The notes under the pieces: model-generated | Database searches by the model: none | What the model saw: the letters and a program-made list of their open reading frames with translations, nothing else | What the model was told of the DNA's origin: nothing | Assembly (NCBI RefSeq): GCF_001005825.1 | Contig: NZ_LBHV01000001.1 | Span: forward strand, 806,001-870,000 | Length of the DNA: 64,000 nucleotides | Direction: 5' to 3' | Source: Rhizobium sp. LC145 | Lineage (GTDB): Bacteria; Pseudomonadota; Alphaproteobacteria; Rhizobiales; Rhizobiaceae | In this document: positions 20,843 to 29,634 of the stretch, one piece after another | Layout of the letters: each line of letters begins with the position of its first letter | Numbering within the stretch: the stretch's first letter is position 1 | Made by a program: the position numbers and the translations under genes

Positions 20843-21550
20843 TCAATCGTCGGCGGAGGCATTTCCGAGGTCGTTCAGGACCTCGGCGGCAAGCGGTCGT
20901 GTAATCCGCGTGCCGCGGGCAAGCGCCAGACGATCCAGCCGGTCAACGATCGTCTGGGCCGCTCCGAGCGAACGCTCCATCCGGTTAACGATGTAGCCGA
21001 CAAGTTTGTCATCGATATTAAGCTGGCGATCGGCGAACAATTTCACGATCACCTGGGCCAGGAGTTCCTCGTCAGGCTCGCCGATCTCCACGACGGTCGC
21101 CGCCTTCAGCCGCGAGCGGAGGTCCGGCAGGGTGACCGACCAGGAGACGGGCCAGAGACGCGAGGTCATCAGAAGACTGTGGCCGTTCTCCCGCACGCTG
21201 TTGATGACGTGGAAGAGCTCCGTTTCGCTGAAGCCGCGACGATCCGCATCCTCGAAGAGAACCGGGCCGGCGGCCGCAAGCTCCACCGCGCCGGAACCGG
21301 CAAGCGGATGGATATCGGCCGCGCCGGCCTTTTCCTTCCAGATATTGGCGAGATGGGATTTTCCCGAGCCGACGGGACCTGCCAGCACGACGACGGGTGC
21401 CGGCCAGGCCGGCCAATCGTCGACGATCGAGACCGCAGCATTCAACGGGCCGGAAACGAGGAGGTCCTCCCGGCCGCTGGCGGAATCATGTTGAAAAGCG
21501 AGCGGCAATTGCTCCTGGCGCTGCCGCTCCCACTCGGTTGTTTCGTTCAT
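20843..21550 (-). CDS. hdaA: DnaA regulatory inactivator HdaA
   Basis: This 235-residue AAA+ protein promotes hydrolysis of DnaA-bound ATP with the beta clamp and so limits re-initiation. It shows the clamp-binding motif EQLPLAF (about residues 13-19), Walker [11 protein letters not shown], Walker B VLFEDAD and sensor LLMTSRLWP. It lacks the DNA-binding domain of DnaA, like E. coli Hda. Its ATG overlaps the stop of the upstream AI-2E transporter gene in an ATGA, indicating translational coupling. In alphaproteobacteria this gene commonly sits with a PerM-type gene and near ppk. Confidence 0.9.
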   Translation of the reverse strand: MNETTEWERQRQEQLPLAFQHDSASGREDLLVSGPLNAAVSIVDDWPAWPAPVVVLAGPVGSGKSHLANIWKEKAGAADIHPLAGSGAVELAAAGPVLFEDADRRGFSETELFHVINSVRENGHSLLMTSRLWPVSWSVTLPDLRSRLKAATVVEIGEPDEELLAQVIVKLFADRQLNIDDKLVGYIVNRMERSLGAAQTIVDRLDRLALARGTRITRPLAAEVLNDLGNASADD

Positions 21551-22728
21551 TCTGTCTTCTGGGTGTTTGTCTGGCCGGCTGTCTCCGGGCCTGTCGCGGA
21601 ATGCTCCAGTACCGGCGGCGGCCCGCCATCCTCCCATGGCAGACTTGCCGACCGACCGTAATAAAGATCGCTCTCAAGATAGCGCGAGAGCGCGAAGCGG
21701 ACAAGGACGCCGACCACGGCGGCCGCGGGCACCGCGATCAGCAGCCCCACGAAGCCGAACATGGCGCCGAAGGCGAAGAGGGCGAACATGAGCCAGACCG
21801 GATGCAGGCCGATCCGCGAGCCCATCAGCTTCGGCTGCAGGAAATTGCCCTCGATGAACTGGCCGACGAAGAAGACGGCCGCCGTCGCGATGATCCAGGT
21901 ATAATCCGGCCAGAACTGCACCAACGCCAAGCCGACCGACATGATGAGGCCGATGAAGGAGCCGATATAGGGGATGAAGCTGATCATGCCGGCGATGAAG
22001 CCGATCAGGAGACCGAAATTGAGCCCGACCAGAGAAAGGCCGACCGCATAGAAGATGCCGAGGATGATGCAGATGGAGCCCTGCCCGCGCACGAAGCTCG
22101 CGATCACCTCGTCCATTTCGCGGGCAAGGCGGCGAACGGTAGACGTCTGGTCGCGCGGCACCCAGCCATCCACCTTGGCGATCATCCGGTCCCAATCGAG
22201 CAGGATATAGAAGGCCACGACCGGCGTGACGATCAACAGGGAAACGACGTCGACGATCGCCTTGCCGGAATTCCAGATCTGCGTGAACAACGTGCCGATG
22301 AAGCCGGCGCCCTGGCCCAGCACCTCGGAAAAGTTCTGCTTCATCGTCTCGATCTGGGCGCTGATCCAGCCTGGCAGGATCGAGTTTTCGGGGCTGGCGA
22401 TCAATTGCTGCAACTGAGAGACATAGCCTGGAAGAGCAGCCGCGAACTCGGTGAACTGATTGACGATGATCGGGATGACGATCATCAGCGACAACGCGAA
22501 AATCAGGACGAAGCTGACAAGGATGACCACCGAAGCCATAAGGCGGCTCAAGCCCCGCCGCTCGAGCCAATCGGCCACCGGATCGAGGAAATAGGCGAGC
22601 GCCATGCCGGCCACGAAGGGCAGAAGGATGGTGCGGAATGCCCACAGGAAAAGAACGAAGACGAGGAGCGCGCCGATCCAGAAAAGGATGTGGCGCCTGA
22701 GGCTCGCGCCGCTGACATGGTATGGCAT
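21547..22728 (-). CDS. AI-2E/PerM family transporter
   Basis: This 393-residue protein has about eight membrane helices and belongs to the AI-2E exporter/PerM permease family. The conserved C-terminal part contains FIAGMISFIPYIGSFIGLIM and PVVAFYILLDWDRM. Members have been linked to autoinducer-2 or ion export, and the real substrate here is unknown. AAGGGA lies 7 bases before the ATG. It overlaps hdaA by 4 bases at its 3' end. Confidence 0.92.
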   Translation of the reverse strand: MPYHVSGASLRRHILFWIGALLVFVLFLWAFRTILLPFVAGMALAYFLDPVADWLERRGLSRLMASVVILVSFVLIFALSLMIVIPIIVNQFTEFAAALPGYVSQLQQLIASPENSILPGWISAQIETMKQNFSEVLGQGAGFIGTLFTQIWNSGKAIVDVVSLLIVTPVVAFYILLDWDRMIAKVDGWVPRDQTSTVRRLAREMDEVIASFVRGQGSICIILGIFYAVGLSLVGLNFGLLIGFIAGMISFIPYIGSFIGLIMSVGLALVQFWPDYTWIIATAAVFFVGQFIEGNFLQPKLMGSRIGLHPVWLMFALFAFGAMFGFVGLLIAVPAAAVVGVLVRFALSRYLESDLYYGRSASLPWEDGGPPPVLEHSATGPETAGQTNTQKTE

Positions 22729-23179
22729 CTCTGCGTCCCTTCGAGTTGGCCGGGCCGGGTCAGGGATAGGATGATGCTGCCCGCAAGGTCAAGACTAGGA
22801 CCAATCGACACTCAGGTTTCAGGCGCGGCGCGAGCCGGATTTCGTGGATGGCAAGGAGAAGCGACCGAGGTGGAGCATAACTCCACGAGGGCGGTTCGAC
22901 GCAGCAAGGCGCGAAATCCGCCGCGTCCCGAAGGGATATGGTGAAAATCGCCCATTTCTGCGTCGCCAACCCTAGATGGAGTTTGGCTCCATCGTCGGTT
23001 TGGCTCCTAGAACTGAACGATTTTCCCTCATACCGCGCTCCAAACCCTGAATGTCGATTGGTCCTCGCAAAGCCAGGCGGCATCAAGCGGTGAAAAGCTT
23101 TCAAAACCGGCGCTGACGCTTGCATATCGCACCATCTCGTGCAATTGCGAGCCGCTATAGAATTCATTGGAGACGAACG
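22729..23179. other. Long intergenic region between AI-2E transporter and purM
   Basis: This 451-base divergent region carries the 269-bp inverted-repeat element reported separately, and must also contain both promoters. I see no gene in it. The open minus-strand frame through it is an accidental extension of the frame antisense to purM. Confidence 0.7.
22797..23065. repeat. 269-bp element with imperfect terminal inverted repeats
   Basis: The left end (22797 on, AGGACCAATCGACACTCAGG) and the right end (23042-23065, read in reverse) match at about 22 of 24 positions. Two internal hairpins with GTGGAG/CTCCAC (22870-22888) and GATGGAG/CTCCATC (22974-22992) stems lie inside. There is no transposase and no clear target duplication. 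It looks like a MITE-type or rhizobial palindromic intergenic element. Confidence 0.6.
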
Positions 23180-24253
23180 ATGAGCGAGCCGGGCAAAAAC
23201 GGTCTCACCTATAGCGATGCGGGCGTGGATATCGATGCCGGCAATCTGATGGTGGAGAAGATCAAGCCGGCCGTGCGCTCCACCCGCCGCCCCGGCTCCG
23301 ACAGCGAGATCGGCGGCTTCGGCGGGCTCTTCGACCTCAAGGCCGCCGGCTTCACCGACCCTGTTCTCGTCGCGGCCAATGACGGCGTCGGCACCAAGCT
23401 CAAGATCGCGATCGACGCGGATTTCCACGATACCGTCGGCATCGATCTCGTCGCCATGTGCGTCAACGATCTCGTGGTGCAGGGCGCCGAGCCGCTCTTC
23501 TTCCTCGATTATTTCGCCACCGGCAAGCTCGACCCCGACCAGGGCGCGGCGATCGTCAACGGGATTGCCGCCGGCTGCCGCGAGGCGGGCTGCGCGCTGA
23601 TCGGCGGCGAGACGGCCGAAATGCCGGGCATGTATTCCGACGGTGACTATGACCTGGCGGGCTTCGCCGTGGGGGCGGCCGAGCGCGGCCAGCTTCTGCC
23701 GGTCGGCGACATAGCCGAAGGCGATGCGATCCTCGGCCTCACCTCTTCGGGCGTGCATTCCAACGGCTTCTCGCTGGTGCGCAAGATCGTCGCCCTTTCC
23801 GGCCTCGGCTGGGATGCGCCGGCGCCGTTCTTCACCGGAAAGTCGCTCGGCGAGGCGCTGCTGACGCCCACCCGCATCTATGTGAAGCCGCTCCTGAAGG
23901 CGATCCGCGAAACAGGCGCGCTGAAGGCTCTCGCGCATATCACCGGCGGCGGTTTCCCGGAGAACATTCCGCGCGTGCTGCCGAAGAACCTCGCGGCCGA
24001 AATCGATCTCGATTCCATTCCCGTGCCGCCCGTCTTCTCCTGGCTCGCCAAGACCGGCGGCGTGGAAGCCAAGGAAATGCTGCGCACCTTCAACTGCGGT
24101 ATTGGCATGATCGTGGTCGTCGCCGCTGAGAATGTGCAGGCCGTCACGGATATCCTCACCGAGGAAGGCGAGATTGTCGTGCCGCTCGGGCGGATGGCCG
24201 CGCGCGCCGAGGGCGAAGCCGGCGTCATCTACAAGGGCACGCTTGGCCTATGA
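23180..24253 (+). CDS. purM: Phosphoribosylformylglycinamidine cyclo-ligase (AIR synthetase)
   Basis: This 357-residue enzyme closes the imidazole ring in the fifth step of purine synthesis, using ATP. It shows [20 protein letters not shown] at the start, the nucleotide-binding and dimer region [12 protein letters not shown], and the [11 protein letters not shown] motif of the AIRS family. GGAGAC lies just before ATG 23180. It overlaps purN by the 4-base ATGA, so the two genes are translated together. Confidence 0.96.
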   Translation: MSEPGKNGLTYSDAGVDIDAGNLMVEKIKPAVRSTRRPGSDSEIGGFGGLFDLKAAGFTDPVLVAANDGVGTKLKIAIDADFHDTVGIDLVAMCVNDLVVQGAEPLFFLDYFATGKLDPDQGAAIVNGIAAGCREAGCALIGGETAEMPGMYSDGDYDLAGFAVGAAERGQLLPVGDIAEGDAILGLTSSGVHSNGFSLVRKIVALSGLGWDAPAPFFTGKSLGEALLTPTRIYVKPLLKAIRETGALKALAHITGGGFPENIPRVLPKNLAAEIDLDSIPVPPVFSWLAKTGGVEAKEMLRTFNCGIGMIVVVAAENVQAVTDILTEEGEIVVPLGRMAARAEGEAGVIYKGTLGL

Positions 24254-24909
24254 GTTCGGCTAAGAAACGCGTCGTCATCTTCATTTCCGGCAGCGGCTCC
24301 AACATGGTGGCGCTCGCTGACGCCTGCGCGGTTGCCGATTTTCCGGCGGAGGTCGTGGCAGTCATTTCCGACACGGCGAATGCCGGCGGACTGGAAAAGG
24401 CCAGGGCGCGCGGCATCAGGACGTTCGCCTTCGAGCGGAAGGATTTCGCAAGCAAGGCCGAGCACGAGGCGGCGATCTTCGCGGCACTCGACGAGGTTTC
24501 GCCGGATATCCTCTGCCTGGCCGGTTATATGCGGCTGCTTTCGGCGGATTTCATCAACCGCTACGAAGGCCGCATCCTCAACATCCATCCTTCCCTCTTG
24601 CCGCTGTTTCCCGGCCTTCACACCCATCAGCGCGCGCTCGATGCCGGCATGAAGGTGGCCGGCTGCACGGTGCATTTCGTGACCGAAGCGATGGACGAAG
24701 GCCCGATCGTCGGCCAGGCCGTCGTTCCCGTTCTTCCCGGCGATACGGCCGAGACGCTCGCCGCCCGCCTGCTGACTATCGAGCACAAGCTCTATCCGCT
24801 TTCGCTGCGGCTGGTTGCCGAGGGCAAGGCTCGGATGGAGGGCGGAAGGGTTGTCGGCGTAGACTTGCCGCTGAAGGACGAGGCGAGATTGATATCTCCC
24901 GCGCCTTAA
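24250..24909 (+). CDS. purN: Phosphoribosylglycinamide formyltransferase
   Basis: This 219-residue enzyme transfers a formyl group from 10-formyl-tetrahydrofolate to GAR (third step of purine synthesis). The N-terminus holds the GAR-binding loop SGSGSNM, the catalytic Asn and His are in [14 protein letters not shown], and the catalytic Asp is in [13 protein letters not shown]. Its start overlaps the purM stop. It is the last gene of the operon; the RES/Xre module follows 66 bases later with its own promoter. Confidence 0.96.
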   Translation: MSSAKKRVVIFISGSGSNMVALADACAVADFPAEVVAVISDTANAGGLEKARARGIRTFAFERKDFASKAEHEAAIFAALDEVSPDILCLAGYMRLLSADFINRYEGRILNIHPSLLPLFPGLHTHQRALDAGMKVAGCTVHFVTEAMDEGPIVGQAVVPVLPGDTAETLAARLLTIEHKLYPLSLRLVAEGKARMEGGRVVGVDLPLKDEARLISPAP

Positions 24910-24917
24910 CACAGCCA

Positions 24918-24966
24918 TCGACAAAACTACGTTTTCGACGTAAATTTGTACGTGAATTACGTACAA
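24918..24966 (+). promoter_or_regulatory. Promoter with two operators for the Xre/RES module
   Basis: Two palindromes with the same core occur: TACGT-TTTCG-ACGTA (24928-24942) and TTGTACGT-GAATT-ACGTACAA (24946-24966). Their centres are 21 bases apart, two DNA turns, on one face. A promoter TCGACA (24918-24923), 17-base spacer, TAAATT (24941-24946) overlaps both. This layout fits autorepression by the antitoxin. Confidence 0.7.
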
Positions 24967-24975
24967 GAGGCATAC

Positions 24976-25338
24976 ATGCCAAACAAACGTCAAGCCGAAG
25001 CCTTTCAGGAAGCGCCTTCGATGGAAATCGAAGCGGTATCCTCACGCCTCGGCATTTCCAAAAGGGAACTTGCGGAAACGGCCGGTCTCTCGGTCAATAC
25101 TCTGCAACGCAAGGAACGGGCTCAAGCACCGGCCGTCGCTGCACGCATCGGCGAGATGGCCGAGATCATCCATCGCGTGAGCGACTGGGCAGGCAGCGAG
25201 CGGCAGGCACTGGCATGGTATAGGGCCGAGCCCCTTCCAGCTTTCGGCGGCAGGACCGCCGAAAGCGTTGTGAAAAACGGCAAGGCTGCCGCCCTTCGGG
25301 ATTACCTCGATCACCTGGCACTCGGCGGTTTTGCTTGA
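24976..25338 (+). CDS. Xre/MbcA/ParS-type antitoxin
   Basis: This 120-residue antitoxin has an N-terminal helix-turn-helix (VSSRLGISKRELAETAGLSV, about residues 21-40) and a C-terminal toxin-binding DUF2384 region (SDWAGSERQALAWYRAEPLP and after). It neutralises the RES toxin encoded next and represses the operon through its DNA-binding part. The start at 24976 has AAGAGG just upstream; the frame opens 10 residues earlier inside the operator. Its stop overlaps the toxin start. Confidence 0.88.
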   Translation: MPNKRQAEAFQEAPSMEIEAVSSRLGISKRELAETAGLSVNTLQRKERAQAPAVAARIGEMAEIIHRVSDWAGSERQALAWYRAEPLPAFGGRTAESVVKNGKAAALRDYLDHLALGGFA

Positions 25339-25850
25339 GGTTCCAAGGTGTCTGCTATCGAGCTCATGACCCTCGCTGGGCAATGAGTCCGCTATCTGGT
25401 GATGGAGCGGCGATCCGGGGCGCCCGCTTCAATCCCAAAAGCGTCCCTGCCCTTTATCTTTCGACCTCCATTGAGGGTGCCATCATCGAAGCCAGCCAAG
25501 GCTTTGGCCATAAAATCCACCCCCTGACGATCTGCTCCTACGAGGTCGACTGCGAAGGTATTGCCGATCTCACGGATAAAGCCGCCCAAGAGGCGCACAG
25601 CATCTCTCTCGAGCTCATGGGTTCTGCATGGGCAAGCGCTCTTTCGGACAATAAACGGCCCGGTTCATGGGAGGTCCACGAGAAGCTCAGCATCACCCAT
25701 GCCGGAATTCTCGTACCATCCTTTGCTCACCGGGCTGGACCTTCAGTCACGAACCTGGTCCTCTGGCAATGGGACACCGCCCTGCCGCACAAGGTAACAG
25801 TCATCGATCCGACAGGCCGACTGCCAAAGAACCAAAGATCCTGGGAATAG
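25335..25850 (+). CDS. RES-domain toxin
   Basis: This 171-residue RES-fold toxin probably degrades NAD+ when freed from its antitoxin. It shows YRAHDPRWAMSPLSGDGA with the conserved Arg, GARFNPKSVPALYLSTS with the RFN motif and Ser, and the Glu in EGAIIEAS. The start is TTG at 25335, overlapping the antitoxin stop in TTGA; no ATG or GTG fits the conserved N-terminus. The gene is intact and followed closely by a convergent NudK-like gene. Confidence 0.88.
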   Translation: MRFQGVCYRAHDPRWAMSPLSGDGAAIRGARFNPKSVPALYLSTSIEGAIIEASQGFGHKIHPLTICSYEVDCEGIADLTDKAAQEAHSISLELMGSAWASALSDNKRPGSWEVHEKLSITHAGILVPSFAHRAGPSVTNLVLWQWDTALPHKVTVIDPTGRLPKNQRSWE

Positions 25851-25856
25851 AATCGC

Positions 25857-26453
25857 TTAACCGGATGAGATTACAGGCCGGTTCAATGCCGCCCATTGGA
25901 GCAGCATGATCGTCTTGGCATCGCAGATCTCGCCTTTCCCGACCATGCTCAGGGCTTGATCCAGCGGCACTTCCATAACCTCGATATCCTCGTGCTCCTC
26001 GGCGAGCCCGCCGCCGTCATGCACCCGGTCAGCGAGATCAACGGAAGCAAAGAAGAAGTGGACGACCTCGGTAACCGCGCCGGGTGATGGGAAGGCCTTG
26101 AAGAGGAACCGGACATCGCGGACGCGGTAGCCGGTCTCCTCCATAGCCTCGCGGCGGATCGCATCCTCCGGATGGTCGTCGTCCAGAAGACCGGCCGGCA
26201 CCTCGATCATCCAGCCCTCACCGCCGAGGAGATGGTGCGGAAGACGAAATTGCCTCACCAGCACCACGACATCCCGTTTCGGATCATGGAGCAGGATGCA
26301 GGCGGCGGGCGTGCGATGATAGACTTCGCGTTTCAGCCGATGGGTCTCACCGGCCCGATCCGTGTAATCCACATCATAGTTCGACAGCCGCGTCCATCCA
26401 TTGGAAAGCGTCCACTCGCCGAGGATCGCCACCCGAGACCTCTGCTCGCTCAT
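25857..26453 (-). CDS. NUDIX pyrophosphatase, NudK-like
   Basis: This 198-residue Nudix hydrolase resembles NudK (GDP-mannose pyrophosphatase). The Nudix box is AGLLDDDHPEDAIRREAMEE followed by TGY, one residue shorter in its first part than in ADP-ribose pyrophosphatases and matching the NudK form. It also has the SPGAVTEVVHFF segment. It cleaves a nucleoside diphosphate linked to a sugar or related group; the exact substrate is not certain. Its ATG overlaps the stop of the oxidoreductase gene by 4 bases, with AAGGAC upstream. Confidence 0.85.
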   Translation of the reverse strand: MSEQRSRVAILGEWTLSNGWTRLSNYDVDYTDRAGETHRLKREVYHRTPAACILLHDPKRDVVVLVRQFRLPHHLLGGEGWMIEVPAGLLDDDHPEDAIRREAMEETGYRVRDVRFLFKAFPSPGAVTEVVHFFFASVDLADRVHDGGGLAEEHEDIEVMEVPLDQALSMVGKGEICDAKTIMLLQWAALNRPVISSG

Positions 26454-28588
26454 GCGGCGTCCTTGCGCAGCCAGACGCGGTTGTCGTGAACGGCCGCGCC
26501 GCCATAGGGCGCGACAGGATCGGCGCCGGTCAGCACGTTGATGCCCTCGCCATCGAGATGGGCGCTGTTCGGCCATAGCCCTTCGGCAATCAGCACGCCC
26601 GGTCGGGCGCCCGGAACGATCCTGGCATGCAGGCGGATTTCGCCGCGCTTGTTGCCGAGGCGAACGATATCACCATCGACGATGCCGAGCCGCTCGGCAT
26701 CGGTCGGCTCGATCATCACGTCCGGCCGCCCTTCCCGCTCATAGGAGCTCTTCGTCTCGCTGAAGGAGGAATTCAGGAAGCTGCGCGAGGGAGAGGTCGC
26801 AAGCCGGAATGGATGCTCCGCATCCACCACCTCGATCACCTCCACGTGGTCGGGGAATTTCGGCAGCGCCGCGACGGGGCCGAGCGGCCCGACGCTCGCG
26901 GGCGGCTTATCCGGCGACGGGCCGTTTGCCCAATCCGGACTGAAGCGGAACTTGCCGTCCGGATAGCCGAAGCCCTTGATGAAGTGGGCGGTCTCGAAAT
27001 CCGGCTGGGCGTCGATCCACTTATCTTGCTTGAGCGCATCATATCCTGGCCAGCCGCTGCCCGTCAGAATGCGATCAATGTGCTCGCGCTCGCTGAGGCC
27101 GAAACCGGGGAAGTGATCGACGCCGAGGCGCTTGGCCAATTCCTCGATGACGAAGAGATTGGTGCGCACTGTCGGCGGCGGCTCGGTGAGCTTCGGGCCG
27201 AGCAGGATGTGCTGCTGGCCGCCGGCGCGGTAGAGATCGTCATGCTCCACGAACATGGTTGCCGGCAGGACGATATCCGCCACCTTGGCGGTATCGGTCA
27301 TGAAATGCTCGTGTACGGCGACGAAGAGATCATTGCGCATGAAACCGCGGCGGACGAGGCGCTGTTCCGGCGCGATATTCATCGGATTGGTATTCTGGAT
27401 GAGGAGTGCCGTCACCGGCCCGCGATGACGCAGAGCTTCGGGATCGCCCGTCAGCACCCGGCCGATCTGCGACTGGTCGAGCATGCGGATGTCCGGGTCC
27501 GCGTAGGCGGTGCCCATCAGCTCCGCCTTGCTCAAGCGGAATATCTCGCCATTGTTGTGGAAGGCACCGCCGCCCTCGTATTGCCATGAGCCGAGCACGG
27601 TGGCGACCGAAAGTGCCGAGTGCATGGCGACGGTGCCGTTGCGCTGGCGAGAGAAACCGTAGCCGAGGCGGAAGAAGGTTTTCCTCGTGGTGCCGACGAG
27701 CCGGGCGAAGGCTTCGATCTCTTCCACCGGCAGGCCGGTGATGGCGGAAGCCCATTCCGGCGTGCGGGTCTTGAGATGCGCTTCCAATCCGGCGGGATCG
27801 TCGGCGAACTTGGCCATGTATTCGCGATCGGCATAACCATCGCGGAAGGCGACGTGCATGACGGCGCAGGCGAGCGCCGCATCGGTGCCGGGACGCAGTA
27901 CGAGCTTGACGTCCGCCTGCTTCATGGTGGGGTTATCATAAATGTCGATGACGACGATCTTCGCGCCGCGTTCCTTGCGGGCCTTCACCGCATGGGTCAT
28001 GACATTGATCTGGGTGGAGACCGCGTTGGTGCCCCAGATCACCACACAATCGGCCTTCGCCATCTCGCGCGGATCGGGACCACGAAGCGCGCCGGTGCCC
28101 ATGACATAGCCGGTCCAGGCCATGTTGGTGCAGATCGTGCCGAAGAAGCCCGAATATTTCTTGGCGTGACGAAGGCGCTCGATCGAATCGCGCTGCACCT
28201 GACCCATGGTGCCGGCGTAGAAATAGGGCCAGACCGCTTCCGTGCCGTGCCTGGCCTCCGCCTTGACGAAGGCCTCGGCGATCTCGTCCAGCGCCGCTTC
28301 CCAGGAAACCTCCTGCCAGCTCCCCTCGCCCTTGGCTCCGGTGCGCCGCTGCGGCACCATCAGGCGACCGGGGTGGTAGAGCCGTTCGGCATAGCGCGCG
28401 ACCTTGGCGCAGATGACGCCGGCCGTATAGGTGTTCTCGGCCGAGCCGCGCACGCGGCCGATGCGGCCGTCAGGGGTAAGGTCGACATCCAGCGCGCAGG
28501 CCGAGGGACAGTCGTGCGGACAGACGGTATGCCCGACGGTCGAGTGATTGACGGAAGTTTTGGCGGTGATCGGGGTCGCAACGTTCAT
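26450..28588 (-). CDS. Molybdopterin-dependent oxidoreductase with 4Fe-4S cluster
   Basis: This 712-residue protein of the DMSO reductase superfamily has an N-terminal 4Fe-4S site (CPHDCPSAC, then a fourth Cys 28 residues later in VICAK), the molybdopterin core (about 75-560), and a C-terminal dinucleotide-binding domain with PTDAERLGIVDGDIVRL. No twin-arginine signal is seen, so it is probably cytoplasmic. The substrate is unknown. Start 28588 begins MNVATPITAKTSV; in-frame ATG codons at 28606 and 28630 are alternatives. Overlap with the NudK-like gene indicates co-translation. Confidence 0.88.
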   Translation of the reverse strand: MNVATPITAKTSVNHSTVGHTVCPHDCPSACALDVDLTPDGRIGRVRGSAENTYTAGVICAKVARYAERLYHPGRLMVPQRRTGAKGEGSWQEVSWEAALDEIAEAFVKAEARHGTEAVWPYFYAGTMGQVQRDSIERLRHAKKYSGFFGTICTNMAWTGYVMGTGALRGPDPREMAKADCVVIWGTNAVSTQINVMTHAVKARKERGAKIVVIDIYDNPTMKQADVKLVLRPGTDAALACAVMHVAFRDGYADREYMAKFADDPAGLEAHLKTRTPEWASAITGLPVEEIEAFARLVGTTRKTFFRLGYGFSRQRNGTVAMHSALSVATVLGSWQYEGGGAFHNNGEIFRLSKAELMGTAYADPDIRMLDQSQIGRVLTGDPEALRHRGPVTALLIQNTNPMNIAPEQRLVRRGFMRNDLFVAVHEHFMTDTAKVADIVLPATMFVEHDDLYRAGGQQHILLGPKLTEPPPTVRTNLFVIEELAKRLGVDHFPGFGLSEREHIDRILTGSGWPGYDALKQDKWIDAQPDFETAHFIKGFGYPDGKFRFSPDWANGPSPDKPPASVGPLGPVAALPKFPDHVEVIEVVDAEHPFRLATSPSRSFLNSSFSETKSSYEREGRPDVMIEPTDAERLGIVDGDIVRLGNKRGEIRLHARIVPGARPGVLIAEGLWPNSAHLDGEGINVLTGADPVAPYGGAAVHDNRVWLRKDAA

Positions 28589-28671
28589 AGCTTTTCTATA
28601 TTGCATGCGTAGCCACTCAAAAAGCGCCATTTGCGCTGCATCAAATTAATTGAGGCGAGACAGCAGCCACG

Positions 28672-29520
28672 ATGAACTATCGCCATATCTATCACGCGGG
28701 CAATTTCGCCGATGTCCTGAAGCACGCCATTCTGGCGCGGCTGGTCCGCTACGCGCAGAAGAAGGACAAGGCCTTCCGCGTGCTCGACACCCATGCGGGC
28801 ATCGGGCTCTATGATCTCTCCTCCGAGGAAGCGCAGAAAACGGGCGAATGGCGGGACGGCATCGGCCGGCTGATGGAAGCGGAGCTTCCGGTCGACATCG
28901 CCGAGTTGCTGGAGCCCTATCTCGCCGCCGTGAAGGAGCTGAACCCCGGTGGTGCGATGAAGCTCTATCCGGGCTCGCCGAAGCTGGCGCGCATGCTCTT
29001 CCGGCCGCAGGACCGGCTTTCAGCCATGGAACTGCACCCGGAGGACCACGGCCGCCTCGCCCGTCTTTTCGAAGGCGATTTCCAGGTGCGCGTCACCGAA
29101 CTCGACGGCTGGCTAGCGCTCGGCGCGCATCTGCCGCCGAAGGAAAAACGTGGCATCGTGCTGGTCGATCCGCCCTTCGAGGAAGAGGGCGAATATCAGC
29201 GGATCGTGAACGGGTTGGCGAACGCCTATAAGCGCTTTTCGGGCGGCACCTACTGCCTCTGGTACCCGCTGAAGAAAGGCGCGCCGATCAAGGCCTTCCA
29301 CGAGGAACTGCAGGCGCTGGAGATTCCCAAGATGCTCTGCGCGGAACTCATCGTGAAGAGCGACCGGGAGACGACGGGCCTCATCGGCTCGGGACTCATC
29401 ATCGTCAACCCGCCCTTCACGCTGAAGAACGAGTTGCACGCGCTGCTGCCTTTCCTCAAGACGGTGATGGCGCAGGACCGTTTCGCCTCGCAGCGCGCCT
29501 TCTGGCTGCGCGCAGAATAG
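28672..29520 (+). CDS. rlmJ: 23S rRNA (adenine(2030)-N6)-methyltransferase RlmJ
   Basis: This 282-residue SAM-dependent enzyme methylates A2030 of 23S rRNA. It begins with the family start MNYRHIYHAGNFADVLKHA, has the SAM-binding segment VLDTHAGIGLYDL, and the amino-methyltransferase catalytic motif VDPPF (in GIVLVDPPFEEEGEY). It is divergent from the oxidoreductase gene. The ribosome-binding site is weak (GAGG about 20 bases upstream). Two 46-bp repeats lie just after the stop. Confidence 0.94.
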   Translation: MNYRHIYHAGNFADVLKHAILARLVRYAQKKDKAFRVLDTHAGIGLYDLSSEEAQKTGEWRDGIGRLMEAELPVDIAELLEPYLAAVKELNPGGAMKLYPGSPKLARMLFRPQDRLSAMELHPEDHGRLARLFEGDFQVRVTELDGWLALGAHLPPKEKRGIVLVDPPFEEEGEYQRIVNGLANAYKRFSGGTYCLWYPLKKGAPIKAFHEELQALEIPKMLCAELIVKSDRETTGLIGSGLIIVNPPFTLKNELHALLPFLKTVMAQDRFASQRAFWLRAE

Positions 29521-29530
29521 GTTCTTCCTT

Positions 29531-29576
29531 ACGCAATTCCGGACGAAAAACCGGTTCCCACTTTTCCTGGAATTGC
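29531..29576. repeat. 46-bp repeat, copy 1
   Basis: The unit begins GCAATTCC and ends GGAATTGC after its first two bases, so its ends are inverted 8-bp repeats. A second copy lies 12 bases downstream with 44 of 46 identical bases. This pattern resembles a palindromic intergenic repeat that is widespread in rhizobia. Confidence 0.75.
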
Positions 29577-29588
29577 CCCCTTTAGTAC

Positions 29589-29634
29589 ACGCAATTCCGG
29601 ACGGAAAACCGGTTCCCACTTTTCCTTGAATTGC
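29589..29634. repeat. 46-bp repeat, copy 2
   Basis: This is a direct copy of the unit at 29531-29576, with two differences. It directly abuts the stop codon of the minus-strand YbhN-type gene, whose stop starts at 29635. Confidence 0.75.

Noticed and set aside
22760..23938. Long open frame on the minus strand opposite purM
   Set aside because: It is the antisense of a well-supported purM gene; its extension into the intergenic element shows no domain or start site, so it is a by-product of high GC.
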